From NCBI GenBank assembly GCA_027576995.1, contig JANBQC010000229.1, positions 2,320-40,797 of the forward strand: a DNA stretch of 38,478 bases, read 5' to 3'. The translations under genes and the position numbers were made by a program. Position 1 is the stretch's first letter. Every line of letters starts with the position of its first letter. The notes under the pieces were generated by a model. The model was not told the origin of the DNA and searched no databases. It worked only from the letters and a program-made list of their open reading frames with translations. Source of the DNA: Dimargaris cristalligena. Lineage: Eukaryota > Kickxellomycota > Dimargaritomycetes > Dimargaritales > Dimargaritaceae. Positions 9,795-20,300 of this stretch are shown here, in pieces.

Positions 9795-9814
9795 TGAGTC
9801 ACTCTGACTAGTCA
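9795..9814 (+). promoter_or_regulatory. Gcn4/Cpc1-type site before AROM
   Basis: TGAGTCA (9,795-9,801, the reverse complement of TGACTCA) is followed at 9,805-9,814 by TGACTAGTCA, a palindrome of two half-sites. They lie about 405-425 nt upstream of the AROM start codon. In yeasts and moulds, bZIP factors of the Gcn4/Cpc1 class bind TGACTCA upstream of amino-acid biosynthetic genes, including the AROM gene, under amino-acid starvation. Site and gene therefore agree; binding is inferred. Confidence 0.55.
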
Positions 9815-10030
9815 CGCATGGGCCAAAGGAGGCTGGCTGGGCTATCCACCAGTACCATTGACGATTCCGCCCAATATTTTACCCTTCCCCACCTCTTCAG
9901 TGCTATGCATAGTATAGTCGAGTCAAAAGAAAGGGGCTATCAAGAACAGGGCATTTCGCCCTCTCCTTATTCGCCCAGTCGGTATTGGCCCTTGATGCCG
10001 AGCCTCTCCCTGTTTCCCAACTTCCTTCCC

Positions 10031-10037
10031 TATATAG
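10031..10037 (+). promoter_or_regulatory. TATA-like site of AROM
   Basis: TATATAG lies 188 nt upstream of the ATG at 10,219, after a pyrimidine-rich stretch (CTTCCTTCCC). A pyrimidine-rich leader follows at 10,155-10,200. Plausible core promoter, not proven. Confidence 0.4.
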
Positions 10038-10218
10038 AAGAGTCATTGGCTCGCCTTTCCCACCCAGTTGCTCCTAATATTACTGCCCTTGTTGGCTTTA
10101 TATTGATTGATATCCCTTTCTTGTCTGAGTAGTTCGCGTGCTACCTAGACTTCACGTTTTAAGCTTTTTTATATTTCCGCTGTCTTCATCTTCCAAGTCA
10201 CCTCGTCTGCCACTTCAA

Positions 10219-13200
10219 ATGGCTCCCCCACTCCCTACCACTGGGGCGGCGGCCCTGCCTCCGGCTCCGACCCGGGATGTTATCAAGGTTCCCATTCTGG
10301 GCCGCGAATCCATAATCGTTGGCTTCCACTTGACCGAGTACCTGCTCCACGATGTGCTGTCGACTCTCAAGGCCTCCACCTACGTGCTGATCACCGATTC
10401 GCACCTGGCCCCACTCTACTTGGAAGCCTTCCAGCTGACTTTTGATCGTCTGGTGACCCAAGCCTGGTCCGGTTCCGACAAGCCCGCTCCTCGCCTGCTG
10501 ACCTACACCGTAGCTCCCGGCGAGCAAACCAAGAGCCGCGAGGGTAAAGCCGCCATCGAGGACTTCATGCTAGGCCATGCGTGTACTCGTGACACCTGTA
10601 TGCTGGCCCTGGGTGGTGGAGTTATTGGTGACTTGGTCGGCTACGTGGCGGCTACTTTCATGCGCGGGATTCCTCTCGTTCAAATACCCACCTCGCTGCT
10701 GGCTATGGTTGACTCGTCGATTGGTGGCAAAACCGCCATCGATACCCCGCACGGTAAGAACCTAGTGGGGGCCTTCTGGCAGCCCCATCGAGTGTTCATC
10801 GATCTCCATTTCCTGGGCACCCTGCCCGAGCGCGAATTTTACAACGGCATGGCTGAGGTCATCAAAACCGCCACTATCTGGTCCGAGTCCGACTTTAGCG
10901 TACTCGAAAATAATCCCGAGGCTATCCGGGCGGCTGTTCTTGACTCGACCTCCGGCCCCAGCGACAGCCAGGCCGGGACAACTGCCCCACCCGGGGCTTT
11001 GGAGAGCAACCGTACCACGGCCCAGCGCTTATTGCTCCAGGTCGTCATGGGCTCCGCCCGCGTCAAGGCCGAAGTGGTGAGCAATGACGAGCGCGAATCC
11101 GGTTTGCGTGGCTTGCTGAATTTTGGTCATACGGTCGGCCATGCCATTGAAGCCATCCTATCTCCCAAACTGTTACACGGCGAGTGTGTGGCCGTGGGCA
11201 TGGTTCTCGAGTCCGAGATTGCCCGCAATCTGGGCATCCTGGACCAGGTCAGCCTCAGTCGGTTGGTGGGCTGCCTCCGGGCCTACTCCCTCCCCGTCTC
11301 TCTCGATGATAAATTACTGACCCAACGGGCCCAAGGAACTCCGGTCTATGTGGCCGACCTTATGCAAGTGATGCGGGTCGACAAGAAGAATATCGGCACC
11401 ACCAAGCGCCTGGCCCTGCCTTGCCGCATTGGTAAGACGATCAAGGATGAACCGATCCCTGTTGCCGATGAAGTAATTGCCACCGTGATTGCTCCTGGCG
11501 TCACTGTGCTCCCCGTTCCCACCTATCAGCCGGCCCCCCTCCAGAATGGTCAAGAAATCGTAGTCCCTGTCCCCGGTTCCAAGTCCATCTCCAACCGTGC
11601 CCTGGTTCTAGCAGCTATGGGGTCGGGTACCTGTCGTCTCCAGAATTTACTCCATTCGGATGACACCCAGGTCATGCTCGCCGCACTTCAGCAGCTCGGT
11701 GGCTGTCAGTATACCTGGGAGGACAATGGTCACACCCTAGTGGTTCAAGGTGGTGGCGGTAAACTCAGCACCCCGGACGTGGAGCTGTATCTTGGTAACG
11801 CCGGTACCGCGGCCCGTTTCCTTACCACTTTGGTCACCCTGGTGGCCCCTCATCCGGAGAAACCCAACACTCCCACCATTCTGACGGGTAACGCTCGTAT
11901 GAAGCAGCGTCCCATTGGGCCTCTGGTTGAGGCTCTACGGGCCAACGGTTCCGATATTAGTTACGCTGAAAGTTCGGGTTGCTTGCCCCTCCGTGTCCAA
12001 CCCAGTCCGACTAAACTGGCCGGGGGCACCATTCGCTTGGCTGCTTCCATTTCATCCCAGTACGTCTCTTCGATTCTGCTGTGTGCCCCCTATGCAACCA
12101 CCGAGATTACCCTCGAACTTACCGGTGGTAAGGTCATTTCCCAGCCCTACATTGACATGACTGTGGCCATGATGCGCAGTTTTGGCATTGAAGTGGAACG
12201 TCTTAACGCTAACACCTACCGCATCCCCCAGGGCGTGTACCGCAACCCCGCCACCTACATGGTGGAGTCGGATGCCAGTTCGGCCACGTACCCAATTGCC
12301 GTGGCCGCCATCACCGGCTCTTGCTGTACCATTGCGAATATTGGCAATACATCGCTGCAGGGCGATGCTCGTTTTGCAGTCGACGTTCTCCGGCCCATGG
12401 GCTGTGAGGTAACTCAGACGGCCACCTCCACCACAGTCCGTGGTCCCCCACTGGGTTCGCTGCGCCCCCTTCCCAGTATCGATATGGAGCCCATGACCGA
12501 CGCTTTCCTTACCGCCTCGGTCCTGGCGGCCGTCGCTACGGGGGTCTCCCTCAGTGAGACCACGGCGGATCAGTTCGTGACCCGTATTACTGGCATTGCC
12601 AACCAGCGGGTCAAGGAATGCAATCGTATCGCAGTTATGGTCGAGGAGCTCGGTCGCTTCGGCGTCCAGGCTTCCGAGTTGGACGATGGAATTCAAATCC
12701 ATGCCCGGCCCTTGGGCGAATTGCGCGGCCCCGCCACGGGCGTACACTGTCACGACGACCATCGGGTCGCGATGAGTTTTAGTGTCTTGGGCTGTGTAGT
12801 ACCCGAGGGATCGGCCATCCAGGAGCGTAAGTGTGTCGAAAAGACCTGGCCCAACTGGTGGGATACCCTGGAGCATCGCATCGGTGTATCAATCAGGGGG
12901 TTCGACACGCGGGCGGCCGTTGCTTCAACAGCTAAAACCCCCACCGCGCTTAAACCCAATCCCGAGGCGACCATCGTATTGATTGGCATGCGAGGTAGCG
13001 GTAAAACTACCCTGGGTCGGACTGCGGCCCGTGCCTTGAGTCGACCGTTCATTGATATGGACCAGTACATGGAAGAACAACTCGGCCGCAAGGTTTTCGA
13101 CTTGGTCAATGAGGATGGCTGGGATGCCTTCCGTGTCCACGAGACCCGTCTGTTGAAGCAAGTGTTGGAAACCCATCCCTGCGGGACGATTGTGGCCTGT

Positions 13201-15303
13201 GGAGGGGGCATTGTGGAGACCGCCGTCGGTCGAGCCGTCCTGGAGGACTACACCCGTACCCATGCCACTGGTCAGCCAGAGGGGCACATTGCGCCCGTGG
13301 TACAAATCAGTACTTCCATCGAACACGTGGTGGCCTACCTGAGCCGTGATACCGGTCGGCCATCTTATGGCTCGGACGTTCGTGCCGTTTGGGCTAAACG
13401 CCAGCCGTACTACGCTGCTCTAGCCTCGTACGTGTTCCCCGTCTACCACCCGGAAAGTAGCGAGACCAACTCCGACCAGTCCTACTGGCCCCGGGTGGAA
13501 CGGGAATTTGAGGCGTTCCTACGCCGCATCACTGGCCAGGTTGCGGAGCCCATGGGCCCAGTGGCCGGTGGGGATGCATCAACCACGCTGCCCCGCTTTT
13601 TCGTCTCGTTGACTTTGCCCGACCTTCGCCAAGCTCAGGCGAGCTTGGCCAATATCGTCGAAGGATCAGCGGCGGTGGAGCTGCGGGTTGATCTGCTCCA
13701 AGAGCACGCCGACCAACCTGTCCACGAGGTGTCCGATGATTACATCCAAGCCCAATTGGCCTGGTTGCGCCACCATCTGCCGACTCCCCGGTCCATTATT
13801 TTCACCGTGCGCACCCAAGGTCAAGGGGGACGCTTCCCCGCCGATCAAGTTGGCCGTCTGCACCATCTGTACAAATACGGGCTGGCCTGGGGTTGTGAAT
13901 TCGTCGATATAGAATTGCCCACCGACCCCAATGATTGTCGCCCCTGCTTAGAGATCCAGCCGGCTCTCGCCCAGCTCGTCCACCGCCGTGGCGTGACCCA
14001 AATCATTGCGTCATGGCATGATCCGCAGGGCCAGGCTGCTTGGAACTCGACCGCCATGCGCCGTAAATACGACCAGGCCGCATCCTTCGGAAATATCGTC
14101 AAACTGGTTTCCGTGGCCCGGTCTTTTGACGATAATTTGGCCCTGCGCCAATTTACCCAGGACCGGACGGCCCAGCGGACCATTCCGGAGGAGACGGGCA
14201 ATGGTTTAGTCGCCTCCCAACCGGCCTCATTCCCCCCGTTAGTTACCCTAAACATGGGTATCCGAGGACAATGGTCCCGGATCATCAGCCTCTACCTCAC
14301 CCCAGTGACCCACCCCGATCTCCCCGTGAAAGCCGCGCCGGGTCAACTGAGTATCCGCGAGATCCACCAGGCCCGGTCGCTTAACGGCCAGCTCACCCCT
14401 CAGCAATTTTTCCTATTAGGCACACCCATTGCGCATTCACACTCCCCGGCCATTCACACAGGATTTTACCGTCCATTGGGCTTGCCTCATTCTTACTCAC
14501 TGGCCGAAACGGACAACCCCGAGAAGTTACTTGAATTGGCCCACCAGCCCGACTTTGGGGGTGCATCCATCACCATCCCGCTGAAACAAACCGTTATTCC
14601 TTTGTTGGAGAAGCTTACCCCGGAGGCCCGGGCCATCGGGGCTGTCAACACAATCTACCGTCTCGCTAACGACCCTCTACGTCTGGCGGGTGACAATACC
14701 GACTGGCGTGGTATGAAGCAATGTATCGAACGGACTCAGTGGCTGCCACCCACCTCCGGCGGCACGGCCACCCCGGTTTCGCTCCGGGGTTGGGCCGACC
14801 AAACGGCATTGGTGCTCGGTGCTGGCGGAACCGCCCGGGCTGCCATTTACGCCCTCCACCGCTTGGGTGTCGCCCGTATCCTTCTGTTCAACCGTACGAC
14901 CAGTCGGGCAGTGGAATTGGCCGACCAGGTCCGATCCTTCACCTCCATAGTCGGAGTTCTAACGACCCCTACGTTGGGTGAAGACCCCATCCTTCAACGG
15001 GTTTTGGGTGAGGAGGCCGGCGCGGTCTCCCTTATCGTGTCGACTGTGCCCGCCACGAATTTCGCTATTGACCTTCCCGATACCCTCTTCACCGCCGTCC
15101 ATCGCAACGGCAAGGGCGGCGGTGGTATTGCCTTGGATATGGCCTATAAGCCCCGCCGCACTCCGTTATTAGTGGCGGCAGCCCGCCATGGCTGGCGGGG
15201 GGTAGACGGAGTGGATGTTCTTGTTGAACAAGCCCGCTGCCAGTTTGAAATCTGGACCCGGTGTGTGGCCCCCCTGGTGCATCTGGACATCCCCTCGGAA
15301 TGA
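10219..15303 (+). CDS. aroM: pentafunctional AROM polypeptide (shikimate pathway)
   Basis: Single exon, 1,694 residues from the ATG at 10,219; the open frame extends upstream but without an ATG. It carries out five consecutive steps from DAHP to EPSP in the cytosol. Domains in order: 3-dehydroquinate synthase (1 to about 415; GGGVIGD at 132-138, metal ligands His304 and His308); EPSP synthase (about 445-885; PGSKSISNR with Lys455, LGNAGTAAR at 525-533, RVKECNR, HDDHRVAMS); shikimate kinase (about 915-1,105; Walker A GMRGSGKT at 923-930, ACGGGIVE); type I dehydroquinase (about 1,128-1,370; catalytic His1267 and Schiff-base Lys1295); shikimate dehydrogenase (about 1,395-1,694; Lys1456, Asp1492, GAGGTARAA at 1,534). 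All five look catalytically complete. It is about 100 residues longer than common fungal AROMs (about 1,580-1,600). A Gcn4-type site lies upstream. Lack of introns contrasts with the intron-rich Sec5 and CASP genes. Confidence 0.98.
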   Translation: MAPPLPTTGAAALPPAPTRDVIKVPILGRESIIVGFHLTEYLLHDVLSTLKASTYVLITDSHLAPLYLEAFQLTFDRLVTQAWSGSDKPAPRLLTYTVAPGEQTKSREGKAAIEDFMLGHACTRDTCMLALGGGVIGDLVGYVAATFMRGIPLVQIPTSLLAMVDSSIGGKTAIDTPHGKNLVGAFWQPHRVFIDLHFLGTLPEREFYNGMAEVIKTATIWSESDFSVLENNPEAIRAAVLDSTSGPSDSQAGTTAPPGALESNRTTAQRLLLQVVMGSARVKAEVVSNDERESGLRGLLNFGHTVGHAIEAILSPKLLHGECVAVGMVLESEIARNLGILDQVSLSRLVGCLRAYSLPVSLDDKLLTQRAQGTPVYVADLMQVMRVDKKNIGTTKRLALPCRIGKTIKDEPIPVADEVIATVIAPGVTVLPVPTYQPAPLQNGQEIVVPVPGSKSISNRALVLAAMGSGTCRLQNLLHSDDTQVMLAALQQLGGCQYTWEDNGHTLVVQGGGGKLSTPDVELYLGNAGTAARFLTTLVTLVAPHPEKPNTPTILTGNARMKQRPIGPLVEALRANGSDISYAESSGCLPLRVQPSPTKLAGGTIRLAASISSQYVSSILLCAPYATTEITLELTGGKVISQPYIDMTVAMMRSFGIEVERLNANTYRIPQGVYRNPATYMVESDASSATYPIAVAAITGSCCTIANIGNTSLQGDARFAVDVLRPMGCEVTQTATSTTVRGPPLGSLRPLPSIDMEPMTDAFLTASVLAAVATGVSLSETTADQFVTRITGIANQRVKECNRIAVMVEELGRFGVQASELDDGIQIHARPLGELRGPATGVHCHDDHRVAMSFSVLGCVVPEGSAIQERKCVEKTWPNWWDTLEHRIGVSIRGFDTRAAVASTAKTPTALKPNPEATIVLIGMRGSGKTTLGRTAARALSRPFIDMDQYMEEQLGRKVFDLVNEDGWDAFRVHETRLLKQVLETHPCGTIVACGGGIVETAVGRAVLEDYTRTHATGQPEGHIAPVVQISTSIEHVVAYLSRDTGRPSYGSDVRAVWAKRQPYYAALASYVFPVYHPESSETNSDQSYWPRVEREFEAFLRRITGQVAEPMGPVAGGDASTTLPRFFVSLTLPDLRQAQASLANIVEGSAAVELRVDLLQEHADQPVHEVSDDYIQAQLAWLRHHLPTPRSIIFTVRTQGQGGRFPADQVGRLHHLYKYGLAWGCEFVDIELPTDPNDCRPCLEIQPALAQLVHRRGVTQIIASWHDPQGQAAWNSTAMRRKYDQAASFGNIVKLVSVARSFDDNLALRQFTQDRTAQRTIPEETGNGLVASQPASFPPLVTLNMGIRGQWSRIISLYLTPVTHPDLPVKAAPGQLSIREIHQARSLNGQLTPQQFFLLGTPIAHSHSPAIHTGFYRPLGLPHSYSLAETDNPEKLLELAHQPDFGGASITIPLKQTVIPLLEKLTPEARAIGAVNTIYRLANDPLRLAGDNTDWRGMKQCIERTQWLPPTSGGTATPVSLRGWADQTALVLGAGGTARAAIYALHRLGVARILLFNRTTSRAVELADQVRSFTSIVGVLTTPTLGEDPILQRVLGEEAGAVSLIVSTVPATNFAIDLPDTLFTAVHRNGKGGGGIALDMAYKPRRTPLLVAAARHGWRGVDGVDVLVEQARCQFEIWTRCVAPLVHLDIPSE

Positions 15304-17319
15304 ATAAGCAACTCGATTTAAAGTATTTGGCTAACTAATGTTTGGCGAGACTGGGTTATAGGGTCACATTACCTCACTTGGTTATTTTTAGGTCAATGCG
15401 CGATATAGTGAGAGGATATATTCAGAAACCGGCCCACTCTAGGTGCTTTAATTATTATACATTGGGTTTGACAAAAAAAAACTGCAGAAGGGCCGTTTTA
15501 AACCCGGTTTAGTACTGGCTGCCCTCATACCTTTCAAATAAAAGCTTTAGAGTATTGAAAACCGAATTGGTATATAACGATCGTCTTTATTTTTTGAATT
15601 CGTACCGCTATAACCTGTGTATCGATAATTTAACGTCAATTCCGATGATTTTTATCGCTGTCACCTGGGTCAAACTCATTTCTATTAATGCTCTAAGCCG
15701 CATACGAATATATATTTAGATAGATACCATACCACTCATTAGGCATCTGTACTAACTAATGAAGGCGGTCTAATTAAATACCCAATTAACCAAGTGTTTG
15801 GCGGCTTTGAGTCGGGTTCTTAAGCCCAGTCAACCAATGAAATCAACCCCGTTATTGACTAAAGAGAGATATGATAGTTCCACGATACGTGCAGCTATTT
15901 AAGAGAACACCGCAAACCGGGTTCATTTGGGCGAAATTTAGCTTAACTGTATAATGCTTGGAAGGAAATATGAATAGTATAGCAGGTGGGATTTGACTAA
16001 TTAATAAAATCAGCCACATCAACCGAATTTCTGGTTATATGGCCAGTCGGAGCCTGTCCCCATGTCAACAGGCTGGCAAGTGTTGCCATCTAGTAATTTC
16101 CTATTATAACAATTAGATAATGGAGCTTGGGAAAAGCAGTCACCACCAGTATTTTCTACAAACAGCAGCATTTATTCTACATTGTGCACCAGATGGCGGG
16201 GGAAATTATCAGAGAAGCAACTGTATCAAGTAAATATATATAAAACACAAGAAAGATGAGAGGCTTCATGTATTGATCCTTTTATAATGAACATACCTGC
16301 CAAGGCTATACAATAACGCTTATTTTGTGGGAATTTCTATTGATATCCCACTTTATGATTCTTAGTATTTTATTTTTAGTTGTGTTATGTATGGCAATCT
16401 CAAAAATAGTATCACAGTATGCGAGTTAGTTATGGTGATATCCCTTTCTTTTTATCAAAGGATTGTGATTCTCTAATGTAGTTTCCATCAGTGTATTAGC
16501 AATCATAAAATCATTTCAAGAAAGACAAGTGGTAAGTTGATGGTGGAGTACTTAAACTCACTGATTTCCTACCCAGGAGAATGATATATTGGAAAATAGG
16601 ATTATAAGATCCTTATTGAGTGCTACTAATAAACCAAGTTCTTAATCATGCTCTTATCCATTCACCATAGGCCAAAATCTGAGATTGCCAAATTTGGTAT
16701 TATCTTTAATATCCCCCTTCATGTTGAAAATTGATATATAATATGTTTATTAAAAACACTCGCCGAAATTATGAATCCACTCCCAGAACTAATAGCAAAG
16801 GGACATTACATAACTGTGAGCCCTCCAAATCCTGGTATTAGCTGCATATAATAGTTAAGTTTCACAGACTCCGCTGGGAATACCACTTTCCCATTTGGCA
16901 CGGGCCCAGCAGGTATATAATTTATCAGGTCCCCTATATAGTCCCAATGACACTGTGGCGGGTTTAAAGCGCCTAGCTACCGAGTATAGTGGTTGAAATA
17001 TGCTTTTAGTAAGGATTCCCTTTTTAATATAACTGAGCCCAATCTGCTCATAAACAGGGGCTATTAGGAGCGGCTCATCCAAACAACACTCTCCCCCCAA
17101 AAAAAAACTCCCACCACCAAGGCAGGATATTCTCAATGGTAAAATGATACCCTTCCTTGTAACCCTATTCACTGACCAGACATGGTGGTTAGCAGTGCCT
17201 GGACACTCCGCTAGAAGGGGTATGGCCATTGTCCTCTCATTGCCGATTCGCTTGTAGACGTTCTCCGTCGTTTTTCATTTTACTATTTTATATGAGTTAT
17301 TTGTGCCTACCAAGCCAGC
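15304..17319. other. gene-free stretch between AROM and Sec5
   Basis: No supported gene. A poly-A tract near 15,473 and AATAAA at about 15,537 may end the AROM transcript. From about 16,050 to 16,758 only three or so CpG remain, a smaller version of the depletion seen at 5.5-9.3 kb, hinting at another old methylated repeat. A minus-strand frame of 124 codons (17,229-16,855) begins with ATG but matches no family I know and crosses a C/A-rich tract; it is left out. Confidence 0.5.
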
Positions 17320-20300
17320 ATGTCCGATGACCAACAGAGTAAGTATCCCCGGAACACTGATGTACCGCGACCACAGATGAGACTGGCTTGGCCAGGTCAT
17401 GGCCATACCCTGCTAACCTGGCATTGCCATTACCCCAGTTTCCCGTTTGGCTGTATCAAGGCGCCAAGGAGAGTAGAGCCCTCCTGCCACTACTGTCTCC
17501 TAGTCGGACCCTACCTAAGCACTCCCATTAACTATAGCCCCACTATTGCCTAAATGGGCCACTGGCTATACCACTTGGTAACGCTTAATACAGTTCTCAA
17601 GTTCTACGGGTTAGATACCTTTCAGCCGCAACAATGGCCCGTTGACCACCGCCAAGCTGAGGGCTCACCGCGAAACCGCAAATCCCTGGGTCCCGAAACC
17701 CCCCAACTTGGTGGGGACCGCACTAGCGTCCAAACCCACTCCGCCGAGTCCGTGCACTCCGGTTCGGAGCGGCTCCACTTCCAGATTCATCGAATGGCCG
17801 ACCAAATTAAAGACTGGGATCCGCTCGGGATTAAGAAGTCCGTATTCACGTAAGTCGTTGTCACGTCTTTAAATCCCCAGAGAATTCGTCCCTTGGGATA
17901 CCTTATTAAAGCGGTTTTTATCCATAAAATGCCGTATGATTGGCGGACTCTATAGCCACGGGTCCAGTGCGGGAATGAGCCTCTGCCTTCGGCCAATTTC
18001 CGTGGTATCCACTATCTTCTCACGAATCCCTTATACTTTTGATAATCGATCAATGAATCCATCTAAAAAAATACATAGGTCGATTCCCCATGTCATCGAA
18101 GGGCCTGACACTGACCCCGACCTCCTGGCCCAAGAAAGAGAAATGAGTAGGTCAATGGATACTTCGGTTTACCCGTCTTCTCCCCAATTATTTGGGCTTC
18201 AATCGATCATCTACATGTTAAGCACGCTGGACAAGGCCTTGTTTTGGCATCCAACTTTTCCGCTCACTACATTGGCAACTGGTTATTGGTGAGATGGCAT
18301 TCCGGTACTCAACACATCCCTTTGTGACATTCTAATTTTTTCTACGGGTTCTCTCGACATTCAGAATCCAAGCTCTCCGCCTCTAACCGAAAGTTCCACC
18401 CCCGCCAATTCCTCTACGAAGTACACAAAGAAACCCCTTACCCCGAGCTGGAAACGGGATTAAAAAATCTGCGCTATGCCGTGAACCAGCGCTCAGAAGC
18501 ACTCAAAACCCTGGTACAGAACAACTTTGACCGTTTCGTGGCCGCCCGAAATAAGATTGATGGTAGGTACCTAGGCAGAAGTTACTGCCGGTGCTCGTTG
18601 GCCTCGAACTAGCTTATAGGGCCACCAACTACAATGCTTCCCACTCCATATAGTTACCCCTCGTATTTATGTACTCTCCCTAGTTGCAATGACTCACGTC
18701 AACTAAAACACTTCATCTCAATAATTTTTCTTGTCAATGACAGTGCTGGATAACGAAATCCGCGCCAAAGATGTGGACAGTGACCATACCTACGGAACCG
18801 CTCCCTTGGATGGAACCCTTGACTCAGCTTCCCATTACGCAAGTGAGGTGTACAGTCCAATCATCCATCGTCGGGCCCGGGCGGAAAAAATCCGCAATAC
18901 CCTTACTTTGGTGGAGCGGTACAAGTTCTACTTCAATTTGCCAAGCAGTCTGGGTGACTATATCCAACAGGAGAAATTCGAGGTCGCTGTTCGAGAGTAC
19001 AAAAAGGGAAAAGCGCTATTCCGCTCTTTGATCGAATCCCGTCAGTCGGCCGCCCGAGGCGAGCGATCAGGAAGTGAACAGTTGCGAGAGTACTCTTTAG
19101 TGGCAGCCCAGCTTAATAGTTCCCCCGAATCCAAAAGTTCGGGTAACCAAGTCTTTCAACCCGAAGTATCTCCTGCATTCAAACGCATCATCGAAAAAGT
19201 TTGGCTAGAGGTGGAGAGTACCCTGGCCACTCTTCGCGCTGCGCTCTACAGGCACTTGAGCCAGCCGTGGCGTTCGGTAGAGTCCCAGGAGAAGGTGATT
19301 GGGTACGTATTGGAAATCGATGCCATGGGCGCCGCCGACCCCGTCACATATTACCTTCAGAGCCAGTTGGAGTACACCATTGACCAACTTAAGTCGGTCC
19401 ACGTGGCCTATATCCAGAAGCTGGAAAATTTCGAGCTGATCCACCAGCAAAAGACCCGGACATCCTCCGGCAAACCCGTGGACAGTACCGGGTCAGCAAT
19501 GTCGGTAGCCGTCAACGCTCTGTGGCAGAAGCGTAACCAAGAATTCCTGGGTGTACTAGCCCTTAAAGAAACCATGGAATACGACGCTACATTTAGTAAG
19601 GACCTGAATTATCGCAAATGGCAGGCCACGGTCCGGACTATTAAGCAGCTCTCGGATATCCTGACCCGCAGCCTGCCCGACTTTTGGAAATTGGCCAAGA
19701 TCTTCATGGACCATCGGTATCCCGCGACTTGGCAAGGTGGTAATCCCCCTGCTGACCAGAGTGCCCAGAAGGCCCGCTGCCAGGAAATGGCGGGGCAGGT
19801 GGTGCAACTCTACATTCTGCTAGTGTCGGATATCTTGCGTGTATCTGACCCCATGTACAGCGCCCTACCTTTGTCCGAAACGAACACTGATTCAGCTACT
19901 TCTAACCACCTGTCTGCCACCACCACTAGCCCCCGGACCTCCTCGTCCCTTCAATATGACGGGGTCGATTCGGGCGAGGGCCTGGCCGCTCGACTTCCAG
20001 TCCGCCTAGCTGCTACCGTTCAAAGGCACCCTACTCTCGATCTCTTTCAACGCGATTCAAGGGACCGTCGCCTATCCTCGATATCGGCCCCGCACCGCAC
20101 GGTCTCGGGAGGTAGCGATACCCTTCCCACTAGTACCCCGCACCGAAACCCTTCGAATGCCTCGTTATCAATTCCGGCCTACTCCCATCATCACAGCGGC
20201 GGGCCCGTCACCATTGGTTACCCCCCGACCCACTGTCTCCTGACGGGTTATTTCCTCTCTAGTATTGTGGAAACGCTCATTGCAGCAGCCAACGACACAA

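Noticed and set aside
9818..10132. 104-codon frame just upstream of AROM
   Set aside because: It spans the presumed AROM promoter (Gcn4-type and TATA-like sites flank or fall within it) and has no domain; probably chance.
12052..12876. 274-codon minus-strand reading frame
   Set aside because: It lies wholly within the EPSP synthase part of AROM and mirrors its codon bias; no domain of its own.
16855..17229. 124-codon minus-strand frame beginning with ATG
   Set aside because: No family resemblance, crosses a C/A homopolymer region, no promoter seen, and lies next to a CpG-poor decayed block.
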